From assembly GCF_013373865.1 (NCBI RefSeq), contig NC_050470.1, positions 11,516,373 through 11,580,372 on the forward strand: DNA of 64,000 bases, read 5' to 3'. Both the position numbers and the translations under genes were made by a program. The stretch comes from Monomorium pharaonis. Taxonomy: Eukaryota; Arthropoda; Insecta; Hymenoptera; Formicidae. The notes beneath the pieces were generated by a model. That model had not been told where the DNA came from. It saw nothing but the letters and a program-made list of their open reading frames with translations, and made no database searches. Positions within the stretch are counted from its first letter, which is position 1. Every line of letters begins with the position of its first letter. This document shows positions 20,001 through 35,000 of the stretch, one piece after another.

Positions 20001-23000
20001 TATTAATAATTAAAGAAAAAAATATAATTTCTAAAAAGTTTGCAATTTTTTAATTTTAATAACTTTTAGTTAATATTGCAGAGCCAAAATATCTTTAAGA
20101 TGCTTAAGTATCATTATTATTAAACGACAATATTATAAAACGACGATCTATTTATTTTATGATATTATTTCTAGTTTCAATTGATTATGTTTTATGATGA
20201 TGTTTCAAATTCGAACTTGTATCGATTAATCGCGTTAATTATAAAACTCAAAAATGTGTTTAAAAATTGATACAGAAATATTATTCAGCTGTCGGTTAAA
20301 ATCTGCTGCAGTAAAAAAAATTTTATTTGTATTAAACATTATGTATGCATCAAATAATTGTGCGTGTTTTCAAAGTAGCGTTAGTACAGTTTACTAAGTT
20401 TATTAAGAATAGTCTTATTTATAGATAGAGCTCTTGTTAAAATTATTCACAAATTATTTACAAGGGTACTGTAAAATGTACACTTACGTGCTTGAGTCAT
20501 CCACACCGGTTTATCAAAATTGAGATCATTGCACAAATCATCCTGATAACTCAGTGGATTCCAGAACATTCCTGTGTGTGATGTTATTATTGGGTGTGCT
20601 ATTTTTTAGATTCGTAATAACAAAACAAGAATAAACAAAATAACAAGTACGATATAAAGGTAAATACCCTTACGAAGAAAAAAAACATTCAAAAAAACTC
20701 CGAAAATCACATTCAATTTAAGCATTATTTCGGACATTTCAATAGTTACAATGAATAATACATCTGTAATCTTTTTTCTTACAAATTGTACGTTATAATA
20801 ATTATTTTTTACTACTATTAGAAGGAAAATACTTTTTACTACCATTATTTATATAGCACATTTATTATGTATCAGTATTTTTTATATCGTTAAATATTAA
20901 TTTATCATGTTTTAAGCTTATTTTCTTAATTTTAATAATATTTTTTATTAAAGCGAAACAACAGAGTAAAACTTAAAAACATTTTTTTTACATAAATGGA
21001 AAGTATGCACCTTTTAGGTTTTAGAATATTGTTCTAAAATATTAGGATGGAATATATATACATAAACAGTTAAGTAAAATTAAGTTTTTTTAACTGGTTA
21101 TCACGATCTCTCCACAAATTAAAATCGAATCGAAATTTCGTTAAGTCAATATTAAATTTAAATGTAAACACTTAATATTTGAGTGTTTTTTCCCGTAAGG
21201 GTAAAGATAAACAAAAAAAGGTTTTTTAATATTTTATCCTGATAGAAATTTTAAAATTTTAAAGTTTCGATAAACTTCATATTTCATTAAATTTGAAATT
21301 TTAATAAATATACAACAAAATTTTTACTATATTTTACTGAAAAAATTATTTTCTTTGTTAAAAATTATACAGACTAGTCGATCTAGAAAATAATTGAATA
21401 ATTACCTAATGAAAATTCCAGAACATTTTCGCTGCGCTGTCTCATCATTAAACACACAAAAGCGGCTTGCTCACTAAAATTAAAAATAAATGCTTTTTAC
21501 TTTTATTAATTTTCATTGTTAGTTAAATTAATGTTTTAAGACAAAGACGTTATATAAGCAATAAAAATAAGCTTATCTTTAATTTTATATTTCTCAATTT
21601 TATTTCGATAAAGCGGATTCAGTATAAATATAATTATGTGTATTGTGTGTATTAACTAAATTGCTTATATACCATTGATCTTTGGAATACACCACATAAC
21701 GGCCAGTTTCCTCGTTTGATTCCACAGCGATGAAAGTGTAACTATTATAACCATTGAGATCAGTAAAAGTCATAGTTCTATTTATTATCAGAGCCTCCTC
21801 CCATAATCCTTGCGCCCATTTTGGAAATCTAACAATGTTATTAATAATGTGTATCAATTATTTTATAATAATAACATGTGCTTTATATATTTATGCGTTT
21901 CATAAATATTAGGTTTAAATAAGGTTTTTTTTTAAAAAAAGTATTTGTCCAATAAATATAAGAATAAAATCTACTTTAATTTTATTATATTTAGAACGTG
22001 TCTAATGATAAAATTGAATTAGATGATCGCAGACTTTGGTATATACTCACGTAGCAACATGATTCTTCACGTAGTCTGGCACTTTTTTTTGATTTATACT
22101 CTTGCTCAAAATTAAAGTCTCGTATCCATTAGTTGAATTATCTAAGTTCTGTATACAGCTAGAGTCACTGCTAAATGCCATGTAAGTTTTTCCTCTTTTA
22201 TTATCAACATGGTATAGCTGAAAATTGCATTTTATTTATCATAAATTGTTATTAATAATCTTATATAAAAATGTATACGATTTTTAAATTTATATTATAT
22301 CGATTTGCTCATATAATCATAATTAAACAGATTGAATTATTAAAAAAATATTTATATTGGTTCTCGTATATTAGCTAAAAGATTGTATATTATTATTTTC
22401 AATATTTGATATATAGATATATAATTTTATTTTTCATCGGAATAAATCTTTTATTTGGATTAAAAAATTGTTTATCTGAATACATTCAAATCATCTTTAC
22501 TTCTAATATGTTTACATTTCATTTATCTTAATATTATCTAAATAATTTTAAATTATATAAGCACAACATTGATTGTATTGTTATCTTATTATTTATCCTA
22601 TTTTATTGCTATCTTATTACTATCGTATTGTATTATTTTTTTGTTATTTAAAAAAAAATAATTTATTATGTAACGTACCCCACATCTATATTCAGGCTTG
22701 CCCTTACTGTCCCAAAGAGCAATATATTTAGAATTATTCGGTCCAGGCCAACTGCCTAAACAACTATACTTGATATCTGAAATGAGATTAATGATGTATT
22801 CTAAGAATGTTACAATTTTCTTATTGCCTCTTCTTATTAAAATAATTAATTACCAAGTAATGATATTACATTCTATTCAAATTAATTTAATAATATTTAA
22901 AAATAAAGAGTAAACACACATTTATTGTAAATTTTAATTCATAAAATATCGCAATTAATTTTATTGCGCTGAAAAAAATTTTCTGAAAATAATGATTGGA

Positions 23001-26000
23001 TGTTCTATTAAAAAATAAATGGATATTTAGATTAGATAAAAATTCGATCACTAGGAATAAAATCAAAGTGGTCTAAAATAAACGAAAAATAAATATCTAT
23101 TTATCACTGTTAAAACGGATAATTTGTTTTTTCCCGATGATTTCAATTTGTTGGATTTTTATCTAATCCGATCTAAATATCTGTTTAATCGTTACTTTAG
23201 AATATTCGATCATTATTTTTTTTTCAGAGATTATTTTATTTTCAGAATTATAAATTATTAATTTATATAATGTATATGTATATCTTTCATTTCTGTCATA
23301 TTTATGTATTTTATTGTAATTACTAATAAATAATAAATCTAATAAGGAAATCAAGAAAGAACTTACCACGTGTCTCGAAGTTACATCGTTTGAATTTTAA
23401 ATTAAATATTGACCCCTCTGGACAATTGCTGAACTCGGAGGAGAATGTGTTGCATTCTAACGAGGTGGCGGAGTTATTGTTGATACTATATTTGAAATGA
23501 TAAAGACCAGAAATGGGACAATATTCATTCCGAATTGGTGAACCGTCGATTTCTTTTGTTCCTGTTGACAGAAAAATAAAAAATAATTTATTTATTAAGT
23601 CTTATTCCAGGATTCAATAAATAGATAGGATTCTTAGCTAACAACACTTTTATTTTCAGAAAACCTATTCTTTTATTAGATATATAACATATACTATACA
23701 TATACTACATATACATATACATATACATATATGATATACATATACTATACTATATTATACTATACATATATACACTGAAAAAAATGTAATATATTCAATA
23801 AGATATATTATTGCGGGCTGCCAATTATAGATACACTCAATACAATAATATATGCTATTGCAGTATCAACATTGTACTTGCATTAATAGCAAATATTATT
23901 GTATTGAGTATTTTATGTAGCTGGCAGCCTGCAATCACATATGTTATTGGCTATATTACATTTTTTTTCTGTGTACACTCACCCGCAAAAAAAACTACCA
24001 AATTTTAACATTATTTTTTAACAACTTTCAATAGCACTAATTCAGCAAAAAATTATTGTATTGAAATGAACTAAAGCTAAAATTAAAATTTGAATATTTT
24101 TATTGATAATCAAGAAAATTAAAATTGAGTTACACAAAACTTTTTAAAAAGTCGTAGATGTTAAACGTTAATTTCGAAAAAAAAAAAAAAAAAAAAATAG
24201 ATTTTTATCAAATTATTAGATTGTGTAGCGGAGTCTGCTGTATGGTACAAAAATGTACGAGTTATATAACCAACAGAGTTGGAGGGAGAAAACATCTTAG
24301 ACTGCAGCAACTTTCCAGTCAGTTTACACGGCCTGGTGGGGGTAGCGTCCCCAAAAAACGTCGCTTGCTTTTCCCTCTCTTTGCGCAATACACACAGTAT
24401 AATCAGTAGTTTTATAAAAATCGTGTTGGAGAAATGCTACAGCGCATGCGTGTTTATTATACTACCGATAATATGGCGTAGCACAGTGCAGAGCATGTAT
24501 TATTGTGATGTGGTTAGGTTAGGTTAGGTTAGGTTATTGTGATGTGGTTAGGTTAGGTTAGGTTAGGTTATTTATAAAACATTTACATTTGTAATAAAAC
24601 CGCAATAAATTAATACTTTTTATACGAACTAAATACATAAAATATATTAATAACGATATGCATGACAAATAAAATAATGTCTTCAGTACTAAATTATAAA
24701 TCGTAGCTTACAAATGTTAAAAATAACTAGGTTTAGCAAAAAGAGCAGCTTTATAACTGTTGTAAAATTTAATACGATTGGTTTTTGCTCTTAGTTCCTG
24801 TCGGATCTAAATGCATAAATTAATCATATAAAAGAATTTTACAAATGAATGGTTGCAAAGCTACTTTTTCTGCTGAACGCAGTCAATATTACATTCTTCA
24901 TTATTAATTTTTGTATATATTTATATATTTACATATTTACATATATTAAAAAATTTTAAGTTATATTGATTTTTAAATAGGATAAACAAATTTGGAATTA
25001 TTGGTTAAGAATTTATAACGTAATTTGACATATAATATACATTTCAATTGTAAATAATTAAAATTTATATTAATTTACTTATAAATAAAATAAAAATTTA
25101 AAATTTATCCGTTTATTATAAATACCAATATAATTCATTATATAATACAATATAGATGTAATTAATATATCATTACTTTTACCAATTCAATTATTTATTT
25201 ATTTTTATATGATTATATATACTGCTTTAATATTATATTTACAAATTTGCAATACTTATTTAAGAAAATTTGAATAGCGGTTACTTATATAATATGAAAA
25301 TATCTTTCTATGATTGACTTTCTTTTTTCTACAATTTAAATATGAGCGCGTTGTTACTACCAACAACATGGCGACATGACACGTGATTTCGGATATCGAA
25401 GGAACCGACACGGAGTGACGCTGCTGGTTATACCAGGTTATACTGTGGCAATACATTCGTTCGTCAGCAAGTAGAGAGCAAGAATTCACTTAGCAACCGA
25501 CACATCTCAGCCACATGCTTTAGCGTTACTTTGCTTTTGCTTTAGCTTGTGTTTAATTTAGTATTCTAATGCGGTGAATTGATATTTCGAACAATCAATA
25601 CAACTAGCTGTGTACACTTAAACCAACTGTGCGACTTTTGTGAAGCACAAATGCTGCTTTCCATTTACATCAAAACTCAAATAATTCTCACTTGTGACGT
25701 CATAACTCAGTTAAATGCACGTTCCTTTTGCATTCTCACAAGTGAGATTCAACTGAGTTTCCTACAATCTGAGCAATTTTAAGACCGTGTGCTTTACTGA
25801 ATCTGGCATACTCACTTTAGAAGTGAGGTTATATATTGAGATAATTTTGTCATTAAAATAAGTGATCACGTGCATGTTTCTTTAAATCACTGAGTAATGA
25901 CGTCACAATCTGAGTATAAAATACTCACATTACTGAGTGACAGTCTCACTTTCAGATAAATGGAAAGCAGCAAAAGTCAGCTATCAAAATCAACACATTG

Positions 26001-29000
26001 CGAAGCGCAACGACGTCTCCATCCATCTCTCTCTAACACATGGGCCTTTGCGAAGAGCAAACGGCCATTCCAGTTAACACATGAGGCTGGGCGAAGCGCA
26101 TAGGATATTTTATCTATCATTTTGGAGCTTTTGAAGTGCAAAGCTACCTACTCTGGATTATTATCTTATCACAGGTATTATCCAAAATATCTCACATTAA
26201 AGGCCTGTTCTTTTTAGCTGCACTACTGCACTGGTGCAATAAGTTAAAATGAGAAAAAATATATTTGTCTCACTTTAACTTGTTGCACCAGTGCACCAGT
26301 GCAGCTAAAAAGAACAGGCCATAAGTCGCCCGCTTGAAGTCAGCGGCGATCGAAGTTTTATATATTCAATCACATGAATATGCATCAATAGGGTTAATTA
26401 CTCATTTATCTTGAATAAGAAGCTTATAAAAATTTAATTAATTATTATTTCCGTATACAGTTGCTTTAATTGTTTTAGTATCATTTTCAGTTGTTTAACT
26501 GCTATAAGTATTATTTCAAACGTTTAACTGCCATTGTTACAATTAAAATTGCCTTTATTGAGTTCATCTAATTATTGATTAGAGTCATTTCTAATGGTGA
26601 TATTCTTTTTTTTATGATAACGTAAATCCTTCAATTAAATGATATGTTTATTTGTGTAACCCAATTTGTTAAATAAATATTCTTGTGCAATCCACGCAGC
26701 TTTCTTTTGTAACGCACGCTACTTTTCTCATAAATCAAGTTATCTATACAGTCCATTCCTGCCATTCTTTTCATTCGTCTGCATTGTCTCTAATATTTTT
26801 GGTCCTTCGAGCCGGATATATGGCGTCATCGGAAGCACGCCACGTGGCTTATTCATGCATGTTCATATTCATTAAAAAAGAAAGAATCAACTTACGTTCT
26901 TTATCTTATTATATTAATTAATTGAAAAAGAAAGAGAGCACATTTAATCGTCGTTTCCCCACAGGTGACAAACAATCGATAAAAGCTCATTTTTATAATC
27001 AAGGATTCGTTGAGCGAACAGAGATAAATTTCACATTATGTCGCATATAACGTCGCGAATATCGGCACAGCTAAACCGATTTTTGTGTATTCAAAATACG
27101 CTTGAGGGCGCCTTAGAAGGAGACACCGAATTAGTAACCCGGCACTTGATTAACACAAGATTGAAGATATTAGAAAACAATTGGGCAAAATTCCAATCAG
27201 AACATGATACTTTGTGCCTAGAAGATCCGGAGTTCGTAAACGAGCAGCCATACATAAAGACTAGAACCTTCGAACGATGCCAAGAATCTTACGTGCAAGC
27301 ACGCGCAACGCTGCTTGCGCGCCAAGAAGAAATGGAGTCATTTAATGCAGCTTCAAAGTCTTCAAGTTTATCGTTTACGTCATATGCATCTAACAGTCAA
27401 AGGGGACTACCTCGACTAGAAACATTGGAATTCTCAGGCAGCTATAATACGTGGCGATCTTTTCACGATTTATTCCTGTCCACGGTAGGAAACAATGACA
27501 CGCTCAATAATGTGGAAAAGATGCTCTATCTCAAAACGTGCTTAACTGGAGATGCCGCAAAACTCGTGATCAACATCCCCATGTCGGAAGATTCCTTCTC
27601 TATTGCCTGGCAGAAATTAGTTTCTAGGTATGAGAACAAACGGATTTTAATTTCGTTACAACTAGACAAGCTCGCCAATTTGAAGCAAATTCAGACGAAG
27701 TCGGCACGTGACTTAAATGCACTTATTTCTACCGTATCCGAAACACTTGAAGCTCTCAAGGCGCTGGGATGCCCCATCGAAACTTGGGATGTAATCTTGG
27801 TGCATCAACTCGGTCGGCTGCTGGATGCGGACACTCGGGAAGTGTGGGAGGTCAAACTGGGGTCAACAACCTCGTACCCCACGCTCAGACAGTTCGAGGA
27901 GTTTTTGATTGGTCAGTCACGAGTCTGGGAGACTGTGGAATCGTATACTGCCGGCAAATCAAATGAGAAGAATCAATTTCTTCGTTCCTCTGGCAAACCA
28001 GACAACAAATCATGCAGTTTGGTGGCCACCACTTCTCAAACGCCAGGAAATTCATCGTGCCGAGCGTGTAAGTCAGACCATTATTTGCATATATGCCCGA
28101 AGTTTCAAACAATGAACGCTCAGCGAAGGCGAAGATTCATTACAGAGCAGCGCCTATGTTTCAACTGCTTCGGCAATCATGTAGTAGCTCACTGTTCAAA
28201 TACCCGACGATGCCTAAAATGCGGCCAGAAACACCACTCGATGATCCACGACAGTTTGAAATCTGGTCAGGCAGCTAACGACATCGACAGACTCCAAGAA
28301 ACTAAAAACTGAAGTTTCCAAGAATCAAGAAGCGAAAGGCGACGAGTTTCATTCATTACTTCCAACTCCGAACTCTTATTCATTACTGAAGAGTTAGTTA
28401 AATCCCTGCGATTACTCCGTACCAGGGCATATATCCCACTACTCGGCATAAGCGAAACCTACTCAGGACGTACGTGAGGGCATGTGTTGTACAGTTAAGC
28501 TCAATTCATGACTCTTCCGTTACGTATAACTTACACGCATACATTTTTCCGAGCGACTTATAAGCTACCAATCTTTACAAATCCGACGAATTCCTGAGAT
28601 CACCTTCAAAGATTACAACTGGCGGATCCAGACTTTGGACAACCAAAACAGATTCACATTATTCTGGAAGCAGATGCTTACAGAAATAATTAAATCAGAC
28701 TTGATTTAGGGCGATCCCTCTTCACTTATAGCCTAATCGACCATTTTTGGTCTTGTCTGAACCGGTGAATACGGAAAGAACCGCCGCTATCGCCGGAAGT
28801 TATCATTGCGCTGTTGATCATCATCTCCAGGCTTTGCTAACCAAGTTTTGGGAGCAATAAGAATTATCAAAAGCAAATGTCACAACATTCAGCCTGGAAG
28901 AAACCAAATGTGAAGAGCACTTCTGTTCCACCCACTCCCGAGACATGAGCGGTCGATACATGGTTCGGTTACCTCTAAAGTCATTGGCGACAACTTTAGG

Positions 29001-32000
29001 GAACTCGTTCTCAAAAGTGCTTGATTACACTCCATCGACGCTTCGACAGGGAATCGTCGTACCACCAATTATATGCGGATTTCCTGCACGAGTACTTGCT
29101 GCTAAGCCACATAGTACCTGTACCGGCTTCAGAGATCGACATTCACCCTGTATTCTATTTGCTCCACTAAGGAGCGAGCAGCGCCATACAACAAAATTAC
29201 GGGTTGTATTCAATGGTTCGAGCCGCTCGGACAATGGGGTATCGGTGAACGACATTCTCTATCCTGGAGCCAAACTACAAACAGACATATTTGACGTTTT
29301 GCTCTGGTTCCGACAACACTTATTTTCAACAGACATCATCAAAATGTATCGCCAAATTGTGAATACATGAAGAAGATAGAGACCTCCAACAAATCTATTG
29401 GTAAGATAAGAATCAGCAGCCACCATATTGATTAAAATCAATAACATACGGTCTTAATTGTGCGCCTTTTCTTGCTCTCTGAGTCCTTGAGCAACTAATC
29501 AAGGCTACTTACAAAGCTACCTACTCACAACAGCTGGATTATTATCTTATCACAGGTATTATCCAAAAATCTCACATTAAGTCGCCCGCTTGAAGTCAGC
29601 GGCGATCAAAGTTTTACACATTCAACCACATGAATACGCATCAATCAGGTTAATTACTCATTTATCTTGAATACGAAGCTTATAAAAAATTAATTGATCA
29701 TTATTTCCAGTTGCTTTAATTGCTTTAGTATCATTTTCAGTTGTTTAACTGCTATAAGTATTATTTCAAACGTTTAATTGCCATTGTTACAATTAAAATT
29801 GCCTTTATTGAATTTATCTAATTATTGATTAGAATCATTTCTAATACTGATATTCTTTTTTTATGATAACGTAAATCCTTCAATTAAATGATATGTTTAT
29901 TTGTGTAACCCAATTTGTTGAATAAATATTCTTGTGTGTAATCTACGCGGCTTTCTTTTGTATTGTACGCCATTTTTCTCATAAATCAAGTTGCAGTCCA
30001 TTCTTTTGATTCGTCTACATTGTCTCTAACAGGGGGTAAGATGAAATGGGTAAGATGACGAATCGCTAATTTTTCTAAACTAATAATATATATCGACTCA
30101 ATGTTGAACTCATTAAAGGCTTTAAATTTTTAGATTATCTGTTGTAGTTTGATTTCACAAAAGTGAATAATGTATTGTAATAAGAAATGTGTTTTAGGTA
30201 TAACCCATGCATAACTTTTTAGAACTTGTTTATAGAGAATGACGTAATATTTAGTAAACGGAATGACGTATAGTAAATACTTTTTTCTCATGACATAGTA
30301 TAGTTATAAAACGCACATACTAATGCATTCATATTTTTTATTTCTTACAGTGTAACCTTTTTATTAAATAAATAAGTCAATACTACGATTGCGGGTAAGA
30401 TGACGGATGACGCTAGATAACGCATTTATACTTGTAGATTATGTTCTGCAACGAACGTAAATGCGTTAATGTTATGCAAATTAAGTTTATAATTTGTGAT
30501 ACTGGTTATTTCATTATTAAAAGTCATCTTATCCACATAGGAGGGCAAGATGACAAAGTTGATGCGTTCTTAAAAAATCAAAATTTCTTAAAATTTTAAT
30601 TTATTTAACAGCTTTTAATTTTTATGATAGATAGAAAAGACTTTAATGAATCTAAAAAAAATCATTATTTTTACACCATCATAAAAATTAAGAAAAATCG
30701 ACAAACCTTAAGGCCTTAAGGTCGTCATCTTATCTCCCTTTCCCTTACATTAATTCTTCCGACCGATATATGTTTAACATATCAACGGATTAAGTAGATC
30801 GCCTAACGGTCTGCATCCGATCTTAGTGATGAATATAATCTTTTTATTTGTAACAAATTTATATAAGGTAAATTTATTTCAAAATTAAATATTAAAAAAT
30901 TCTCTAATTTTATTTGGAATTTTGTACAAAATTCCTGGAAAAAGCGGAAATTCTAAAAAAATTTGTTCATAATATTATATTTGTGTATACACATATATCT
31001 TGTTAAATAAGCTTAAAAACTCATAAATTTTATACCTGGCAGCAGATTTCACTGAGCAATGCAATTTGCAAAGTTTTTTCCTAATGTTTGAGATTCTATT
31101 TTGTAAAAAATCTCTCTAAGATGTAAAAAGTTTTAGTTTTTTTAATTATCAAAAGAAATGTTCAGCTTTAATTTCAGCTTTTCTCAATGAGTTCTTATGT
31201 CAATATAATAACTTTTGAAAAAATGTTATAAAAACTGTTGTGCTATCTGATAGAGGACAATTTTTAGTTTCTATTTATATTTTTTAAGTTTTATTGTTAG
31301 TTTTTGTATAAAAAGTACACTTTAAATTAAAATGGTATAAGTTAGTTTTAGTAATCTTCTAACTTAAAAAATTCTCGAAAAATTAATAAAATACACAATC
31401 ATCGTACTATCCATATTTGATTTGAACGATTTTCATTTTTAAAAAAACGTTTGATCACATGAGATCAGATTTCCATGAAGCAAAATTAAAAATGAATGAA
31501 TCTGAGGTATTATCCGAAATTCTTTTGAAATAACCCTCGTAGATTTTTCACCGGAGCTACAAAAAGATGTGATCTATCAGCAGGAAGTAGCTGAAATTCT
31601 ATACCACGTTGTCACCTAAAAGCTTTGGCTCGCTTTATTTGTTCGTAAATCATTTTGTCTTTTTTTCGTCACGACGCTAATAAAGACAAAATAAAAAGGA
31701 AAGCAATGGCAAAGCCTTTAAAGATTTCTATAATAGACTATATTTTTCTTCTCTTTTTCTTTAATATGAATTATATCGTATAAAATATTTACAAGTTAAC
31801 GTATATGAGAATTCCTGGAAGTCTTTCGTTTTGATGGAAAACATTTTTTTAAACTTAGTACAAAATATACAAATATTTATACAAATACCTTATGCTATTT
31901 CCATAAGATGCAATATATAGAGTGACTATATGAAAGTTAGATTAGTTTTTAGATTTTATATAGAAAAAAATAATAAATATATGAGCTATTGATTTTTATT

Positions 32001-35000
32001 TTTAGGTAAATGTTTTTAAGTATTAATTAGTAGATTGTTTAGTTTCCGAAAAATAAGAGAATGTTGTTTTAGGAAGCTTATGCCAGTATTGGCGACCTTC
32101 TTTTAAATACAAGTGTAATCTATCTCGTAAATATTTTTAACGATATTTTCAAGTCTTTGAACGTTAGCCGTTTTATTTCAAAGGTTCTCTTGAAAATCTC
32201 AAAAGACTGACTTCAAAGAAAGGTCATTGGATCCTCAAGCGATTAAGATAATAAATCCTGTAAATAAATTTTTGTACAATATCTTTTCTTTTTTTTCTTG
32301 CAATCAACTTCCATGAGGCCTTATCTGTTTATTGCATCTGCCATTAAGAGGAGAAAGAAGGATAGTACTCATCTTTATGTCACTGTTTTTCAATTTGTAT
32401 GATAAAAATAATGTACGCTTCATACAATTACAAAGTCAGTTGGGTTTAAACAAATTTTAACAGAGGATCAATTGTCAATCACGTATTTCGACGAAATTAT
32501 TCTTTCTCTGTATTATTTTTTACTTGAATTTCTATCGTGTCCATGTAATTGCGAGCAGTCATATTGCTGAGAAACGAAGGAACGGACGTGATTCTCTTCC
32601 TCGTCTTCGATCTACCTCGCATTTGTTACACCTCGCAAAACAGCTTGAAAGGATGAACACGAATGGAGGAAAAAGTGATATTGAGTTAACTCTTAACTGC
32701 GAGTTTCTTCAGCTGTTATGCGATTTACAATGTCTAAACTTAGAAATTCTATGAGAACGAACGATGATGAAGTTGCGGCTTTTACGAGACATGGAATAGA
32801 ATGGCGTAAGTCATAATTGCTTTTCAACTAAAAGCAGGATACTTGAAAATAACTGATACGTAACTAACAATCAGATGCAGTATTTTACAGCTCTACAAAT
32901 AGAAAATTTCAAACAATATAATATATGATCATTATATACATATGTACATATGTTAAAGTATTTTATTTCTTATTTTCTGTCTTTATTTAGCATTTTTTCT
33001 ATAAACTCAAATATGACAAATAAAATTATTCGTTTCAAATTAAATTTATAAGATTGTAAAGAAAGGTATTAACAAAAAAGAATTAAAACGCGTCATATCT
33101 TTCATAAAAGACGCATACAAAATTGACACAACATAAAACTATTTTTATTCAGGGTAATATACGGAATATACTGTAAATTTAATATTTATTTAGAAATAAA
33201 GTTTATATGAAATAATAAATAGATATAGGTTTTTCTAGAAAGAAATTATTATAACAATAATATACAAATAATTGTAATTATGCATAATATAAAATACATT
33301 TATACAGGTAATTATTTAATTTTAACAGAAGAATCATTTCAAAATTTAATTTTCTTTTTAAATCATCACAGTCACTAGTTAATTTTTGTTTCTTTCTAAT
33401 AATAAGTAACGAAGCATCGTCACATGATTGTAACAACGATCACGATATGAAAGTCATTGTCTAACATTGTTTAATGTTCAAAATTTTATAGAAGAAAAAA
33501 ATTGCTTTTAATGAATTTTAACTTATTAGGAAAAAAAATTAATTAAAAAGTTAAAACGTTTAAAATAACTAATTCAAGTTAAATGTTAATTGAAAATAAC
33601 TAAGCTAAATTATAAGTTATTAATTTTATAATTTTATTATTTGTGACTTCTATAACTTTTTTATGTAATTACTGTCCAATTCTGTTTTTATCGAATCGGG
33701 AATGCACAAATCTCTGTTTTCTTTGTCCAGGCGGTACCAAACAATACGATATAATTGAGTAAAACAAAAACTCGCAAAAAAAAAATTATTAATTGGACGC
33801 CAAATATTGCGTGTAGCAGTGTCCTTCGTTTATTTCTCAATAGAACGATTAAGACAAGGACCTTTTAGGAGCAGGCCACTCCCACGCTTCCGACGAATAC
33901 TGGTTGCTGCGTGTACCGTGGCTCAGGAAAAAAAGCGAAATAGGAATGAAATAAAGAAACAAAGATTGGATATTCCTCATATATCTGTGATTGCTCCCGT
34001 TGTCGGTTCAACTTTTTGCCAAAGTTGTTCCTGAATTCTTTCAGGGCGCCGAGCGATTCGCTGAAACGCTTCACGCACGGATGTTCGATTACCTTCTTCC
34101 GCTGGACCACCGGTACTCGTTTTCGGTTCCCGTAAAACTTCTCGCGTGCAGCGACACGGATCAAAGCGTGAAACCAGGATTATGAACGGAATTAAGCTCG
34201 AATTGCCGCCGATCGGCCATCTCGATTGCGTCGTGAGGACAGGTGCGCAATTTCTTGGGACCGGTCACAGGTGAACGCGCGTGATAATGCACCGTAAGTC
34301 GAGGAATCGACGTTAATCGAGTAATTTTCATTAAGGAAATAATAGTGATGAACGCGAATACATGCGCGTTAATGTGCGAAAATCTTATTGCGTTCTCAAA
34401 TCGCAAGCAAATCTTAAATGGTAAAACTTTATAATTCCGCTAACAGATGTCTTTTGTGCGTAAAACTTTATTTCACCAATTCTACTTGATGAAGTTCAAT
34501 TAGATTACGTTTTAATATTTAACACATTAATGTGAGAAAATATTAAAATAAAAATTATTCTATATCGAATTAAATTTATACATATATTTAGATCTACATA
34601 GATATGAGTATTAAATTGTACTATTTATAAAGCATTAAATTAACAAAAGTTATTTTGAAGTAATTATTTTATAATTAATAATGGCTTTCTAAAAATGTTT
34701 TTTTAATTGATGCAATGGTTTCATGCAATAAAATCAAATTTCTTATATAAAAATTATTAATTTTTTGTAAAATGTTTTTTAACTTTAATTGAAACTAAAA
34801 ACTTTACGGGAAAAAGAAAAAATGTTACAATGTGCTTGATTTGGATAAATTTCTTTAAAAGTTTTGAAAACGTTTCTTATATTTAACTTTTTGTGAATCT
34901 TAAGTGCACTAAAACTAAATTTTTATTTATTTCATAAAAAAATTTACAGATTTCTTTCTCGTTTGTCAATCATCAGTTAAAAATAAATGAAATTTCATCT

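Larger units (their letters stand above)
23562..26138. other. Start of the 13.7-kb intron: MITEs, TTAGG run
   Basis: Contains an (AT/CATATA) simple repeat at about 23690-23770, the MITEs at 23773-23973 and 25647-25977, a poly(A) run at 24177-24197, the interstitial TTAGG repeats and a set of GCGAAGCGCAA motifs near 26000-26140. The frame around 24230-24410 begins with a MV-Q-C pattern that is not enough to call a THAP domain. Confidence 0.5.
26139..30031 (+). mobile_element. BEL/Pao LTR retrotransposon, internally deleted
   Basis: Two LTRs (26139-26795 with a 121-bp MITE inserted; 29512-30031) share CTGGATTATTATCTTATCAC, AGTCGCCCGCTTGAAGTCAG and most of the rest. A tRNA-Tyr primer site follows the first LTR. 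The gag ORF is intact, the protease region is shifted and stopped, a fragment of RT survives, and RNase H and integrase are absent. Total length is about 3.9 kb against the usual 6-7 kb (family knowledge). It sits in sense opposite to the long gene, in its 13.7-kb intron. Confidence 0.9.

Noticed and set aside
24158..24409. THAP-like zinc finger start (MVQKC)
   Set aside because: Only the first cysteine fits; the following C/H spacing and the AVPTF-type box are absent.
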